Part shown: positions 53,019 through 61,819 of the stretch, piece by piece | Layout of the letters: each line of letters starts with the position of its first letter | Position numbering within the stretch: the stretch's first letter is position 1 | DNA from: Planctomycetaceae bacterium | GTDB lineage: Bacteria; Planctomycetota; Planctomycetia; Pirellulales; PNKZ01 | DNA: 64,000 nucleotides | Assembly (NCBI GenBank): GCA_016793115.1 | Contig: JAEUIN010000273.1 | Coordinates: forward strand, 124,001 to 188,000 | Direction: 5' to 3' | Notes under the pieces: model-generated | Seen by the model: only the letters and a program-made list of their open reading frames with translations | Told to the model about the DNA's origin: nothing | Database searches by the model: none | Program-made: the position numbers and the translations under genes

Positions 53019-53201
53019 ATGGAATCGATTATCGGATTCGTCCTGGTAGCGACGGCAATCTATCTGGCTTGGATTCTGCCGGTTCAGTGCGCCCGTGCCA
53101 ATGCGGAGCGCAACGCGAAGGTGCGCGGGCGCCGCGGCGACCGAGACGACAGCCCCGATGGAATGCAGCCGGACGGTAGCGATCTTGGCGGACCTGCATA
53201 A
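53019..53201 (+). CDS. small single-span membrane protein
   Basis: A 60-residue protein: MESIIGFVLVATAIYLAWIL is a good membrane helix, followed by a basic region (RANAERNAKVRGRRGDRD) and a Gly/Asp-rich tail. GAGG lies 6 nt before the ATG. It is probably inserted with its basic part in the cytoplasm. No family was recognised. Confidence 0.5.
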   Translation: MESIIGFVLVATAIYLAWILPVQCARANAERNAKVRGRRGDRDDSPDGMQPDGSDLGGPA

Positions 53202-53363
53202 CTCGTTTCGCGGCCAAAGTCCTAAGATACTCCCGCCGCACGCGTGCCCGCTGGCCGGCCGGGGGGATTTGGAGGATGATGAACTGACACGGCGCGGAGC
53301 TTCTGCGGCCGTGGCGCGCTTCGTCGTCGATTCTCGGTCGTTCCTCGTCTTTCACCGCTCCGC

Positions 53364-55052
53364 ATGTCGAACATCCTGGGACTGCCGAACGCCATTCGCG
53401 ACATGAAGCGCTACGCCGAGATCGTCGGCGTGCTCGTGCATCACGGCTTCGCCGAGATCGTGCAGGAACTCAAGCTCGACCGGCTGCTCGACAAAGGGCT
53501 CTCGCTGTTCGGCGCCTCGCCCGGCTCGCGGTTCACCCATTTACCCCGCGCGGCGCGGTTGCGGCGGGCCATGGAACAACTCGGCCCGGTGCTCGTGAAG
53601 CTCGGGCAGTTTCTTAGTACCCGCGCCGATCTGGTGCCGGCCGAGTGGGCCGAAGAATTCAAGCTGCTTCAGAACCAGTGCCCGACCGTCCCGTTCGACG
53701 ACATCCGCAAGCGGCTCGACCAAGAATTCCCCGACGGACTCAAGAAGACGTTTCGCTCGATCGATCCGAAGCCGTTCGCCGCGGCCTCGATCGCGCAGGT
53801 GCATCGCGCGGTGCTCATCTCGGGGAAGCACATCTTGGTGAAAGTCGTGCGGCCCGGCATCGAAAACATCATCGAGGCCGATTGCCAGATCCTCGACGCG
53901 CTGGCCGAGCTGACCGAGCAATACTTTCAGAACCTCGGCTACAGCCCGCGCGACGTCGTGCGGGAATTTCGCCGCGAAATCCTCCGCGAGATCGATCTGA
54001 CGCACGAGGGGCGGGCGACGGATCGCTTCCGCGCGATGTTCGCCGACGATCCGACGGTCGAGTTTCCGCAAGTGTATTGGAAGGCGACGACCCGCTATGT
54101 GCTGGGCGTGGAGGAGATCAAAGGGACGTTGTTCTCAGAGCTCGACGAGAAGAAGCTGAGCCGCGACGAGCGCCGCGCGCTCGTCGAGACCGGGTCGCGG
54201 GCGCTGTTTCGCCAGTGCCTCGACGTCGGCTTTTTTCACGCCGATCCGCATCCTTCCAATCTGTTTTGGCTCGGCGACGGCCGGCTGGCGTTCATCGATT
54301 GCGGCATGGTGGGCCAGCTCGACGACGAAATCACGCAGCCGTTGGCGCAGTTGCTCGTCGGCGTCGCCCAGGGGAACGTCGAAGCCGTGGTCGACGCGGC
54401 CGTGCGGCTGACCGACGCCGACCCGGACAAGGCCGTCGATCGGACGTTTCGGGCCGACGTGCGCGACTACGTGGAGCACTTTCAGAACGTGCCGCTCGGC
54501 GCGATCGACTTGGGCGTGTTGCTGCAGATGCTGTTCGAGAAGCTGCGGGCCCATCACCTCCGCTGCCCGGCCGATCTGGTGCTCTTGATCAAGGCCATCA
54601 CCACGGTCGAAGGGATCGCCAAGCGGATCGATCCCGAGTTCGACATGGTCGCGTTCGCCGAGCCGTACGTGCAAGCGCTCGTCGAGCGGCGCTACGGAGC
54701 GCGGGCCTTGGCCGAGCGGTGGAAGAATACGATGTTCGCCTATGCCGGCTTGGTGGAAACGCTGCCGCGGGAAGTGGCGCAGTTGCTGCGCCTGTTGCGG
54801 CGCAACAAGGTCACCGTGCAGTTGGAGCATCACGAGTTGCCGCGGCTGACGAACACCGTGGAGCATGCGAGCCGCAACGTGGCCTTCGCGATGATCATCG
54901 CGGCGATGCTCGTCGGGTCGTCGATCCTCGTGCTGGCGGATCGGGGCCGCGACGGATCGTCGGGCATCGGCACGCTCGGACTCGTCGGCTTCTGCGCGGC
55001 GTGCGTGTTTATCGTCGTGCGGTGGGTGATGAACCGCAAGCGACTGAAGTGA
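53364..55052 (+). CDS. UbiB/ABC1-family atypical kinase
   Basis: A 562-residue member of the ABC1/UbiB family. It has the KxGQ motif (GPVLVKLGQFLSTRADLVP), the Ala-rich loop AAASIAQVHRA, the Lys in ILVKVVRPGI, the catalytic HADPHPSN, and the metal site IDCGMVGQL, where the usual IDFG reads IDCG. Two C-terminal membrane helices (NVAFAMIIAAMLVGSSILVLA; LGLVGFCAACVFIVVRWVM) anchor it. The family supports quinone synthesis and lipid handling. Confidence 0.92.
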   Translation: MSNILGLPNAIRDMKRYAEIVGVLVHHGFAEIVQELKLDRLLDKGLSLFGASPGSRFTHLPRAARLRRAMEQLGPVLVKLGQFLSTRADLVPAEWAEEFKLLQNQCPTVPFDDIRKRLDQEFPDGLKKTFRSIDPKPFAAASIAQVHRAVLISGKHILVKVVRPGIENIIEADCQILDALAELTEQYFQNLGYSPRDVVREFRREILREIDLTHEGRATDRFRAMFADDPTVEFPQVYWKATTRYVLGVEEIKGTLFSELDEKKLSRDERRALVETGSRALFRQCLDVGFFHADPHPSNLFWLGDGRLAFIDCGMVGQLDDEITQPLAQLLVGVAQGNVEAVVDAAVRLTDADPDKAVDRTFRADVRDYVEHFQNVPLGAIDLGVLLQMLFEKLRAHHLRCPADLVLLIKAITTVEGIAKRIDPEFDMVAFAEPYVQALVERRYGARALAERWKNTMFAYAGLVETLPREVAQLLRLLRRNKVTVQLEHHELPRLTNTVEHASRNVAFAMIIAAMLVGSSILVLADRGRDGSSGIGTLGLVGFCAACVFIVVRWVMNRKRLK

Positions 55053-55100
55053 GGCGGAGCGGGCCGGCTAAGGTCTTTGCCATTTATGAGTGGATGCCGG

Positions 55101-55134
55101 GGTGGCACTGGTGGACAAGCCACCAGTGCCACCC
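55101..55134. repeat. dispersed palindromic repeat, family 1, copy 2
   Basis: Near-perfect palindrome with arms GGTGGCACTGGTGG and CCACCAGTGCCACC around ACAAG/CTTG-type centre sequence. It lies between the convergent UbiB gene and the basic helical protein gene. See copies at 33047 and 61725. Confidence 0.85.
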
Positions 55135-55152
55135 GCTAAAGCTCAACCGCGG

Positions 55153-55866
55153 CTAGCGTTTGCCGGTCGGCTTCGACTTGGCCGTGCGGCCGGCCGGGGT
55201 TTTCTTGTTGGGCTGCGGCGCGGCGCCGCGGAGCGACTTGCCGAGGCCTTCGAGCAGGCCGCTGGCGGTGAGCAGCGCGCCGCTTACGGCGTCGGCTCCG
55301 ACCTTGAGGCCCGCCGAGGCGATTTCGGCCGCCGTGCTCAACGGATGATTCATCACGGCCTTGCCGGCCGAGCGGACGGCGGGACCGATCGCGGTGCCCG
55401 TTCGGCGGACCTTGCCGACGACCGACTTGAACTCGTCGGCGACGTCCCCTTGCAGGCGGCCGGCGTATTTATCCAACGTGCCGACGAACTCCTGCTCGAG
55501 CGAGCCGAGGTCTTTCGAAAGGCGGGTCATGTCGCGCTTCGCCGAGCGCATGCCGTTTTCCTGCGCGTGGCGCACGGCGCTTGCGCCGGCGCGGGCCGTG
55601 GTCGCCCAAGCGTCGGCGAAGCCGTCGACGATTTTCCGCAGCGCGCTTTGCCGCGATTTGGGCACGGCGTCTTGAATCGACTTGGTGGCGCGGCCCAATA
55701 CCTCGTCGCCGAGCTTCGATAAGTCGCTCAGCTTCAAATTGCGCTCTTGCACCAGCTGCAGCGTCAAGTCGCGCACGCGGAACCGCATGTCGCCCGCCGC
55801 CGGCGCGCTCTTCTTCTTCGCAGGTTTGGCCGGACGAGTTTTCGCCGCCGCACGTTTCTTCGCCAT
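55153..55866 (-). CDS. basic, helical (phasin/DUF6781-like) protein
   Basis: A 237-residue protein. A basic N-terminus (MAKKRAAAKTRPAKPAKKK) and basic C-terminus (KKTPAGRTAKSKPTGKR) enclose long amphipathic helices (SALRKIVDGFADAWATTARAGASAVRHAQENGMRSAKRDMTRLSKDLGSLEQEFVGTLDKYAG). The helical core resembles phasin-like or DUF6781 proteins that coat granules or membranes; this is a recalled resemblance. No catalytic motif is present. Confidence 0.65.
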   Translation of the reverse strand: MAKKRAAAKTRPAKPAKKKSAPAAGDMRFRVRDLTLQLVQERNLKLSDLSKLGDEVLGRATKSIQDAVPKSRQSALRKIVDGFADAWATTARAGASAVRHAQENGMRSAKRDMTRLSKDLGSLEQEFVGTLDKYAGRLQGDVADEFKSVVGKVRRTGTAIGPAVRSAGKAVMNHPLSTAAEIASAGLKVGADAVSGALLTASGLLEGLGKSLRGAAPQPNKKTPAGRTAKSKPTGKR

Positions 55867-55998
55867 GGCATCATCTCTTCGAGGAAGTATTTCGTTCGTC
55901 GTTGACGATCGTATTCATGTTACCACACGGCGGGCGCTCTTCGGCAACGGCGGGCGCGACGATCTACCACATTTCGATCGCCGCACGGTCGCGGTCGG

Positions 55999-57198
55999 CT
56001 ACCGCGCCTCGGCGACGAACAGTTGCGTATGCTTGCCTGCGGAGACGTTGAAGTAGATTCGTTTGCCGTCGGCGCTGAAGGCCGGATGGGGGTGGTTGCG
56101 CCGCCAGCTTTTGGCCCCTTGATCGTTGCGAAACTTGTGCAGCACGACGAACTGCCCGCCGCGCAGATCGCCGACCATCACGCCCCACTCGCCGACGTCG
56201 CCGCCCCCTTGGTCTTTGCCGAGCTTGTCGACCAGCCCGTCGGTGACGAAGAGCGTCATCGCGGGGTTCGTCGACGGGTGGCTGCCGCTCAGGTGCGGCA
56301 AGTTCGTAAGCCGCTCGGCGGCACCGCCGTCGGCGTCGATGAGAAAGTGGCCGACTTCGATGATCCGCCGCGAGTCGGCGAGCCAGGCGGGGTGGCCCCA
56401 CTTGGTGCGCATCATCGTGAAGTCGCCGCGGCGGAAGTCGTAAGCCAAAAGCCCCTGGCGGTGACTCGCGGCTTTGCTCATGAAGTTGTCGCCTCCGGAA
56501 CCGGCGGCGACTTTAAGAAAGGCGCGATTGCCGTCGGGGCTGAGCACGGGAAAGAAGATCGAAATCTCTTTGCCCGCGAATTCCTTGGCGACCCACGCGC
56601 CGTATTTCGCGCGGACGTCGGCCGACGTGGCCGTGGTGCGGCGCTCGCCGGTCGCGACGTCGAGCAGTTCCAGATCGCGATACTCGCCCGGCTTCCAGTG
56701 GCAGCCGTAGAGCGGCAACACGTTGCCCAGCGGCGCGCCGAACCCGAGCTGATGGTCTTCGGCGACGACGCGCTTGTCGCCCGTCGCAATGTCGACCGTG
56801 ACGACGCGCCAGCGGCCGTCGACGACTTCGTGAAACGCGACGAGCTTGCCGCCGGCGAGCCATTGTTGGCAGGCCGCGCGGTGCGCGTCTTCGGTCCGCA
56901 CGTTCGCGGCGAGCACCGTCTCGCGGCCGCTCGCGCGCTCGAGCAGGCAGACGTCGCCGAACTGACCGTCGTCGGCGCGCGAGGCGTAGAACAACACGTA
57001 CCGGCCGTCGGGGCTTTCGGGGTTCGACACGTAGTAGCTATGAATCGTATGCCGACCGGGCACCTCGCTCACGGGGCGCACGACGACGTCGCGGCGCCAA
57101 GGAGCAAGCCGATCGTCGAGCGGTTCCGCGCGCAACATGTCGCCGCACAGCGACCAGGCGCAAACGAGCGACAGCGACGCGGCGGCGAAGCGCGACAT
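55999..57198 (-). CDS. secreted TolB-like beta-propeller (oligogalacturonate lyase-like)
   Basis: A 399-residue protein with a signal peptide (SRFAAASLSLVCAWSLCGDM). The body is a seven-bladed WD40-like/TolB propeller: SPDGRYVLFYASR, FFPVLSPDGNRAFLKVA, TKWGHPAWLADSRRIIEVGHFL, HLSGSHPSTNPAMTLFVTD and NHPHPAFSADGKRIYFNVSAGKHTQLFV. His-rich spots (GHPAW, GSHPS, NHPHP) recall the manganese site of oligogalacturonate lyases. Activity is uncertain. The ATG at 57198 is chosen at the signal peptide. Confidence 0.75.
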   Translation of the reverse strand: MSRFAAASLSLVCAWSLCGDMLRAEPLDDRLAPWRRDVVVRPVSEVPGRHTIHSYYVSNPESPDGRYVLFYASRADDGQFGDVCLLERASGRETVLAANVRTEDAHRAACQQWLAGGKLVAFHEVVDGRWRVVTVDIATGDKRVVAEDHQLGFGAPLGNVLPLYGCHWKPGEYRDLELLDVATGERRTTATSADVRAKYGAWVAKEFAGKEISIFFPVLSPDGNRAFLKVAAGSGGDNFMSKAASHRQGLLAYDFRRGDFTMMRTKWGHPAWLADSRRIIEVGHFLIDADGGAAERLTNLPHLSGSHPSTNPAMTLFVTDGLVDKLGKDQGGGDVGEWGVMVGDLRGGQFVVLHKFRNDQGAKSWRRNHPHPAFSADGKRIYFNVSAGKHTQLFVAEAR

Positions 57199-57314
57199 GG
57201 GCACATTCCTTCTGGAAAAAGCGTTCCAAAATCCTCGGCTCCGGCTTGCATTATGTTCCCGCCGCGGAGCATGATCAACGCGGCTTCTCGACGCTCGCAC
57301 AAGGATCACCCGCT

Positions 57315-59066
57315 ATGGTTCGCTCCCGCCCTCGACTGTTGCTCGCCGCCGTCGGCTCCTGCGCCGTTTTCTCGCTGTTCGCCGCCGCCCGTGCCGGGGC
57401 CGAAACGAAAGCGGACGCGGCCCCGCCCAAGGGCGAAGTCGTTAAATATGAATTCAAGAACAGCAAAATCTTTCCCGGCACGGTCCGCGACTATTGGATC
57501 TACGTGCCGGCTCAATACGACGCTTCGCAGCCGGCTTGCGTGTTCGTCTGCCAAGACGGGATTCGCTACGAGGCCCCGGCGGTGTTCGATCGGTTGATCG
57601 CCGCGGGCGACATGCCGGTGACGATCGGCGTCTTCATCATGCACGGCCGCGTGCCGGCCTTGAACGGCGAAACGGCCCTCGATCGCTTCAATCGCAGCTA
57701 CGAATACGACGGCCTCGGCGACAACTACGCCCGCTTCCTGCTGGAGGAACTCTTGCCCGAGGTGGAGACGAAGAAAACGGCCGACGGACGGGCGATTCGG
57801 CTGTCGCAGAGCGGCAACGATCGGGCCATCGGCGGCAACTCGAGCGGCGGCGTCTGCGCGTTCACCGCCGCGTGGGAACGGCCCGACGCCTTCACGCGCG
57901 TGTTTACGGGGGTCGGCACCTACGTGGGCCTGCGCGGCGCGCACAACTACTCGACCCTAGTCCGCAAGTACGAGCCGAAGCCGCTCCGCATCTTCTTGGA
58001 AGACGGGAGCAACGATTTAAACATTTACGGCGGCGATTGGTGGATCGCCAATCAAGCCATGGAGCGGTCGCTCACGTTCGCCGGCTACGAAACGGCGCAC
58101 GCTTGGGGCGACGGCGGCCACAACAGCAAGCACGCCACCGAAGTCTTCCCCGAGGCGATGAAGTTTCTCTGGAAAGATTGGCCGGCCCCGGTGAAAGCCG
58201 GCCGCGGCTCGCCGCAGTTGCAGGAAATCTTTCCGCCGGAGAGTCGCTGGGAACTGGTCGCCGAAGGCTTCAAGTTCACCGAAGGCCCGGCCGTGAACGC
58301 CGCGGGCGAGGTCTTCTTCAACGAGGTGCCGAGCAGCACGACCTATAAGATCGGCCTCGACGGCAAAGCGGCGAAATTCTTGGAAAACACCAACCGCGGC
58401 GACGGCCAAGCCTTCGGACCCGACGGCCGGCTGTATAGCGTCGCCGGCGGTTCGGAGCAGATCGTGGCCTACGACGCGGGCGGCAAAGCGAGCGTCGTCG
58501 CCGAAGGGTTTCGCGGCAACGATCTCGTCGTCCGGCACGACGGCGGCATCTATGTGACCGAGCCGGGCTGGGACGGCAAAGCGCCGAGCCAAATCTGGTA
58601 CGTCGCCCCCGACGGCAAGAAGCGCGTCGTCGACAAGGGGCTGAAGTTCTCCAACGGCCTCGCGCTCTCGCCCGATCAATCGCTGCTCTACGTCGCCGAT
58701 ACGAAAACGCACTGGGTGTACAGTTATCAGATCCGGCCCGACGGCGGCTTAGCCTACAAGCAGAAGTACTACCATTTGCACATGCCCGACGCGGCCGACG
58801 ACTCCGGGGCCGACGGCGTCGAGGTCGATCGCGACGGCCGGCTGTATGTGGCGACGCGACTCGGGCTGCAAATCTGCGACCAAGCCGGCCGGGTGCTCTG
58901 CATCGTGCCGACGCCGAACGGCAAGGTGTCGAACGTGACGCTCGGCGGGCCGCGGTTCGACGTGCTCTACGCGACCTGCGGCGACAAGGTGTTCAAGCGG
59001 CAACTGAAAACGGCAGGCGCGCCAAGCTGGGGCAAGCCGGTGAAGCCGGCCGCGCCGCGATTGTAG
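57315..59066 (+). CDS. secreted esterase fused to SMP-30/gluconolactonase-like propeller
   Basis: A 583-residue two-domain protein with a signal peptide (RLLLAAVGSCAVFSLFAAARAGA). The first ~290 residues are an esterase (Fes/EsteraseD-like) alpha/beta hydrolase: YWIYVPAQYDASQPACVFVCQDG, nucleophile elbow GGNSSGGVCAF, and HAWGDGGHNSKH with the His. The last ~290 residues are an SMP-30/gluconolactonase-like propeller (EGPAVNAAGEVFFNEVPSS, DGQAFGPDGRLYSVAGG, SNGLALSPDQSLLYVADT, DGVEVDRDGRLYVAT). Linking an esterase and a lactonase suggests consecutive steps on a sugar ester. The ATG at 57315 begins the signal peptide. Confidence 0.88.
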   Translation: MVRSRPRLLLAAVGSCAVFSLFAAARAGAETKADAAPPKGEVVKYEFKNSKIFPGTVRDYWIYVPAQYDASQPACVFVCQDGIRYEAPAVFDRLIAAGDMPVTIGVFIMHGRVPALNGETALDRFNRSYEYDGLGDNYARFLLEELLPEVETKKTADGRAIRLSQSGNDRAIGGNSSGGVCAFTAAWERPDAFTRVFTGVGTYVGLRGAHNYSTLVRKYEPKPLRIFLEDGSNDLNIYGGDWWIANQAMERSLTFAGYETAHAWGDGGHNSKHATEVFPEAMKFLWKDWPAPVKAGRGSPQLQEIFPPESRWELVAEGFKFTEGPAVNAAGEVFFNEVPSSTTYKIGLDGKAAKFLENTNRGDGQAFGPDGRLYSVAGGSEQIVAYDAGGKASVVAEGFRGNDLVVRHDGGIYVTEPGWDGKAPSQIWYVAPDGKKRVVDKGLKFSNGLALSPDQSLLYVADTKTHWVYSYQIRPDGGLAYKQKYYHLHMPDAADDSGADGVEVDRDGRLYVATRLGLQICDQAGRVLCIVPTPNGKVSNVTLGGPRFDVLYATCGDKVFKRQLKTAGAPSWGKPVKPAAPRL

Positions 59067-59180
59067 AGAACTGCGTGAGCAGGAGGAGATCGGCAACGGA
59101 GACCCGAAGCGCCCGGAGAGCAGGAGCAACTCCTCTGCGTTCTCCGGGAACTCCGTTGTGAATCTCCGCTCGTGCGGGCG

Positions 59181-60635
59181 TTACGACTCGCTATTGGTCA
59201 ACTCGCCGAGCATCTCCAGCAAGTGCTTGATCAAGATGTCCGACGTGTCTTCTTGCACCCAGTTGGTGCCGAGCCAAGTTTCGTAGCCGCCCCAGCGGTG
59301 TTGTTGCGGGGTCGGCAGGTAGCCGTGCCGCGAGTTGGACAGGCCGACGACCATCGTCTGTTTGAGCGGACTCTTGTCTTTGAGTTCCAAGCCGATCTCG
59401 CAAAACGTCTCGAACGGAATGCAGCACACGGCCAAGTCGCCGATGCGGATCGCTTGCAGTTGCACGGTGAGCGTCGATTCTTTGTTCTCCGCCGCGTTGA
59501 CGACGCGGCCGGCATACTCGCGCGCGAGCCTGGGCAGGGCGTCTTGCCGGGCTTTGTCTTTGATCGCCAGCACGGCCTTGGCCGCGGCGACCTGCTCTTC
59601 GGTCGGCTTGCGAAGCCGCAACGTGACCTCGCGCTGGAGCATGCCGAGCGGCACGTGGGTTTCGTGCTTTTCGATCTTGTTGCGAGCATGCCACGCGGCG
59701 TCGGCCGTCTTGGCGGCGACGAGGCGAATCTGTTCGAACGGCTCGCGCGGCGGACGACCGACGCCGAACGGAATGTTGTTGATGTCGCCCGAAGCGCCGT
59801 TGGAAAGCATCGCCACGAATTTCTCGTCGCCCCGCACGCGCGACGGCATCACCCGCGCGAACTCGCCGAAGTAGTCGGACGACATTTCGCCTTGCGGCGC
59901 GCCGCCGACGTAGTGCAGCGCATAGTTGGCGTAGACGGCGATCGGCTTCTTCGACGATTTCGCTTCGTGCACGGAAATGATCGTGACGTCGGGATCGGTC
60001 GGGCCGGCCGGGCGATCGAGAAACTTGTTGTCGGCCCCGGGATTCATCTTCACTTCGTCGAATTTACCGAACGGATTCAGCGGCATCGCGCCGGCCTTCA
60101 AGAACCAGCGGCGGTTGAAGACTTCGTCGGGCAGCGGATGCGACGCCGCTCCGACGGCCGCCGGCCGCAGCGCGGCGTGGGCCTGGATAATCGACTCGGC
60201 GACGCCGTTGACGAAGATCGTCCGATACTTCGCCTCGTTGCCGCTTTGGCCGTTCGACGTCGGGCCGCTGTGCGTGTGCGTCGAGCTGACGAGCATGTTT
60301 TCCATGGGAATGCCGGTCGCCTTGTGGGCGATGGCCTTGGCTTCGTCGAGCGTCTCGCGGCCGGCGCCGAGCGAATCGACGACGACCATCGCGAGCTTCG
60401 TCTTGCCGTCGCTCAAGACCAGGGCCCGCGCGTGAAACGGATCGTGAGCCTTGGTCGCCGGGTTGGGACTGAACCCGCCGCGCATGTTGAGCGGGAAATC
60501 CTGGGGCGTGATGTCGACGGCCGCGGCCCCGGCCTCGAGCGGGCCCGGCTCGGCCGCTACGGCGAACGAAGTTCCGCCGGCGAACATGCAGATGAAGGCG
60601 AACAAACCGACACGGTGGGACGAGGAGCGATTCAT
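59181..60635 (-). CDS. neutral/alkaline ceramidase-like secreted hydrolase
   Basis: A 484-residue protein with a signal peptide (RVGLFAFICMFAGGTSFAVA). It has the family start LEAGAAAVDITPQDFPLNMRG, the metal-binding HTHSGP (SSTHTHSGPTSNG), and late GASGDINNIPF with a HYVGG segment (YALHYVGGAP), as in neutral ceramidase-type hydrolases widespread in planctomycetes. It is shorter than true ceramidases and lacks their C-terminal domain, so its substrate may differ. The ATG at 60635 begins the signal peptide. It is divergent from the alpha/beta hydrolase gene. Confidence 0.88.
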   Translation of the reverse strand: MNRSSSHRVGLFAFICMFAGGTSFAVAAEPGPLEAGAAAVDITPQDFPLNMRGGFSPNPATKAHDPFHARALVLSDGKTKLAMVVVDSLGAGRETLDEAKAIAHKATGIPMENMLVSSTHTHSGPTSNGQSGNEAKYRTIFVNGVAESIIQAHAALRPAAVGAASHPLPDEVFNRRWFLKAGAMPLNPFGKFDEVKMNPGADNKFLDRPAGPTDPDVTIISVHEAKSSKKPIAVYANYALHYVGGAPQGEMSSDYFGEFARVMPSRVRGDEKFVAMLSNGASGDINNIPFGVGRPPREPFEQIRLVAAKTADAAWHARNKIEKHETHVPLGMLQREVTLRLRKPTEEQVAAAKAVLAIKDKARQDALPRLAREYAGRVVNAAENKESTLTVQLQAIRIGDLAVCCIPFETFCEIGLELKDKSPLKQTMVVGLSNSRHGYLPTPQQHRWGGYETWLGTNWVQEDTSDILIKHLLEMLGELTNSES

Positions 60636-60850
60636 CGTGATCGTGCCGCGGTGCGGCACCCTATGAGGACGAGGCGGGCCGCGGCGCTTGCACGACCGCG
60701 GCGGGCGGGGGGGACGCCTATCGTAGACGCCGCGTTTCCTCGAACTCAACAATATTTTTGTCGGCCGTATTTTTGTTGGCCGCGACAACGCGACGTGCGA
60801 TACCATCGGACGTCGCGCGGATCGCTTCCTCGATTGTTGCAGGATGATTT

Positions 60851-61708
60851 ATGAATCTCATCGCCGCCCTCGCTTCGATTGTGTTGGCCGCCGAACCACG
60901 GGCGGTGAAAGACATCGCTTACGTCGAACCGAAGAACGAGCGCCAAACGCTCGACGTCTACTACGCGCCCGACGGCAAGAACCGGCCCGTCGTGTTTTGG
61001 ATCCACGGCGGCGGCTGGCAGCAAGGCGATAAGTCGAGCGTGCAAGTGAAGCCGCAGTATTTCGTCGACCGCGGCTTCGTGTTCGTGTCGACGAACTACC
61101 GCTACGTGACGCAGGTGACGATCGACGTCATCACGAGCGACGTCGCCAAAGCGATTCGCTGGACGCACGAGCACGCGCGGGAATACGGCGGCGATCCGAA
61201 TCGCTTGCTGGTGATGGGGCACTCCGCCGGCGCGCAACTCGCCGCGCTCGTCTGCACCGACGAGAGCTACTTGAAACACGAAGGGCTGCCGCTCGCGATC
61301 GTCAAAGCCTGCGTGCCGGTCGACGGCGACACCTACGACGTGCCGCTGGAGATCAAAATGGGGAACGAGCGCCGCGCCGCCAAGGGGGAACCGCCGCCGA
61401 AGTTCGGCCATCGCGCGAAGTTCGGCGACGAGGCGGCACAAGTGAAGCTTTCGGCCGTGACGCACGTGGCCGCGGGTAAGAACATCCCGCCGTTTTTCCT
61501 GCTGCACATCGACACGAACCCGGAAACGATCACGCAGGCCAAGCGGTTGCAGACGGAATTGCAGCAGGCAGGCATTCGCGCCGAGCGATTTCAATCGACG
61601 GGGGTGAACCACGTCGACGTGAGCTACAACCTGGGTAAGCCGGAGGACGAGCCGACGGCGGCCCTCAAGAAGTTTCTCGACGAAGTGCTGGCCGAGTCGA
61701 AACGTTAA
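60851..61708 (+). CDS. alpha/beta hydrolase (BD-FAE/esterase-like)
   Basis: A 285-residue esterase with a short hydrophobic leader (MNLIAALASIVLAAEP). The oxyanion motif WIHGGGW, the nucleophile elbow GHSAG, and a late Asp/His pair (LHIDTN, GVNHVD) are intact, so it should be active. Related enzymes cut acetyl or feruloyl esters of polysaccharides. It lies next to the ceramidase-like gene. Confidence 0.9.
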   Translation: MNLIAALASIVLAAEPRAVKDIAYVEPKNERQTLDVYYAPDGKNRPVVFWIHGGGWQQGDKSSVQVKPQYFVDRGFVFVSTNYRYVTQVTIDVITSDVAKAIRWTHEHAREYGGDPNRLLVMGHSAGAQLAALVCTDESYLKHEGLPLAIVKACVPVDGDTYDVPLEIKMGNERRAAKGEPPPKFGHRAKFGDEAAQVKLSAVTHVAAGKNIPPFFLLHIDTNPETITQAKRLQTELQQAGIRAERFQSTGVNHVDVSYNLGKPEDEPTAALKKFLDEVLAESKR

Positions 61709-61724
61709 CAACTTCGTAGCTTCA

Positions 61725-61803
61725 GGGTGGCACTGGTGGCTTGACCACCAGTGCTGCTCAAAAAGTCCGCTTTGCACTGGTGGACGAGCCGGCAGTGCCA
61801 CCC
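61725..61803. repeat. dispersed palindromic repeat, family 1, copy 3
   Basis: Two partly decayed copies of the CACTGGTGG...CCACCAGTG unit in tandem, between the convergent hydrolase gene and the gene at 61820. Outer arms GGGTGGCACTG and CAGTGCCACCC are intact. Confidence 0.85.
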
Positions 61804-61819
61804 GCACTAAGCCGGCCGC

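Noticed and set aside
56023-57597. Long plus-strand open frame opposite the TolB-like propeller
   Set aside because: It overlaps two well-supported genes and shows shadow-like composition; the propeller and its signal peptide explain the region.
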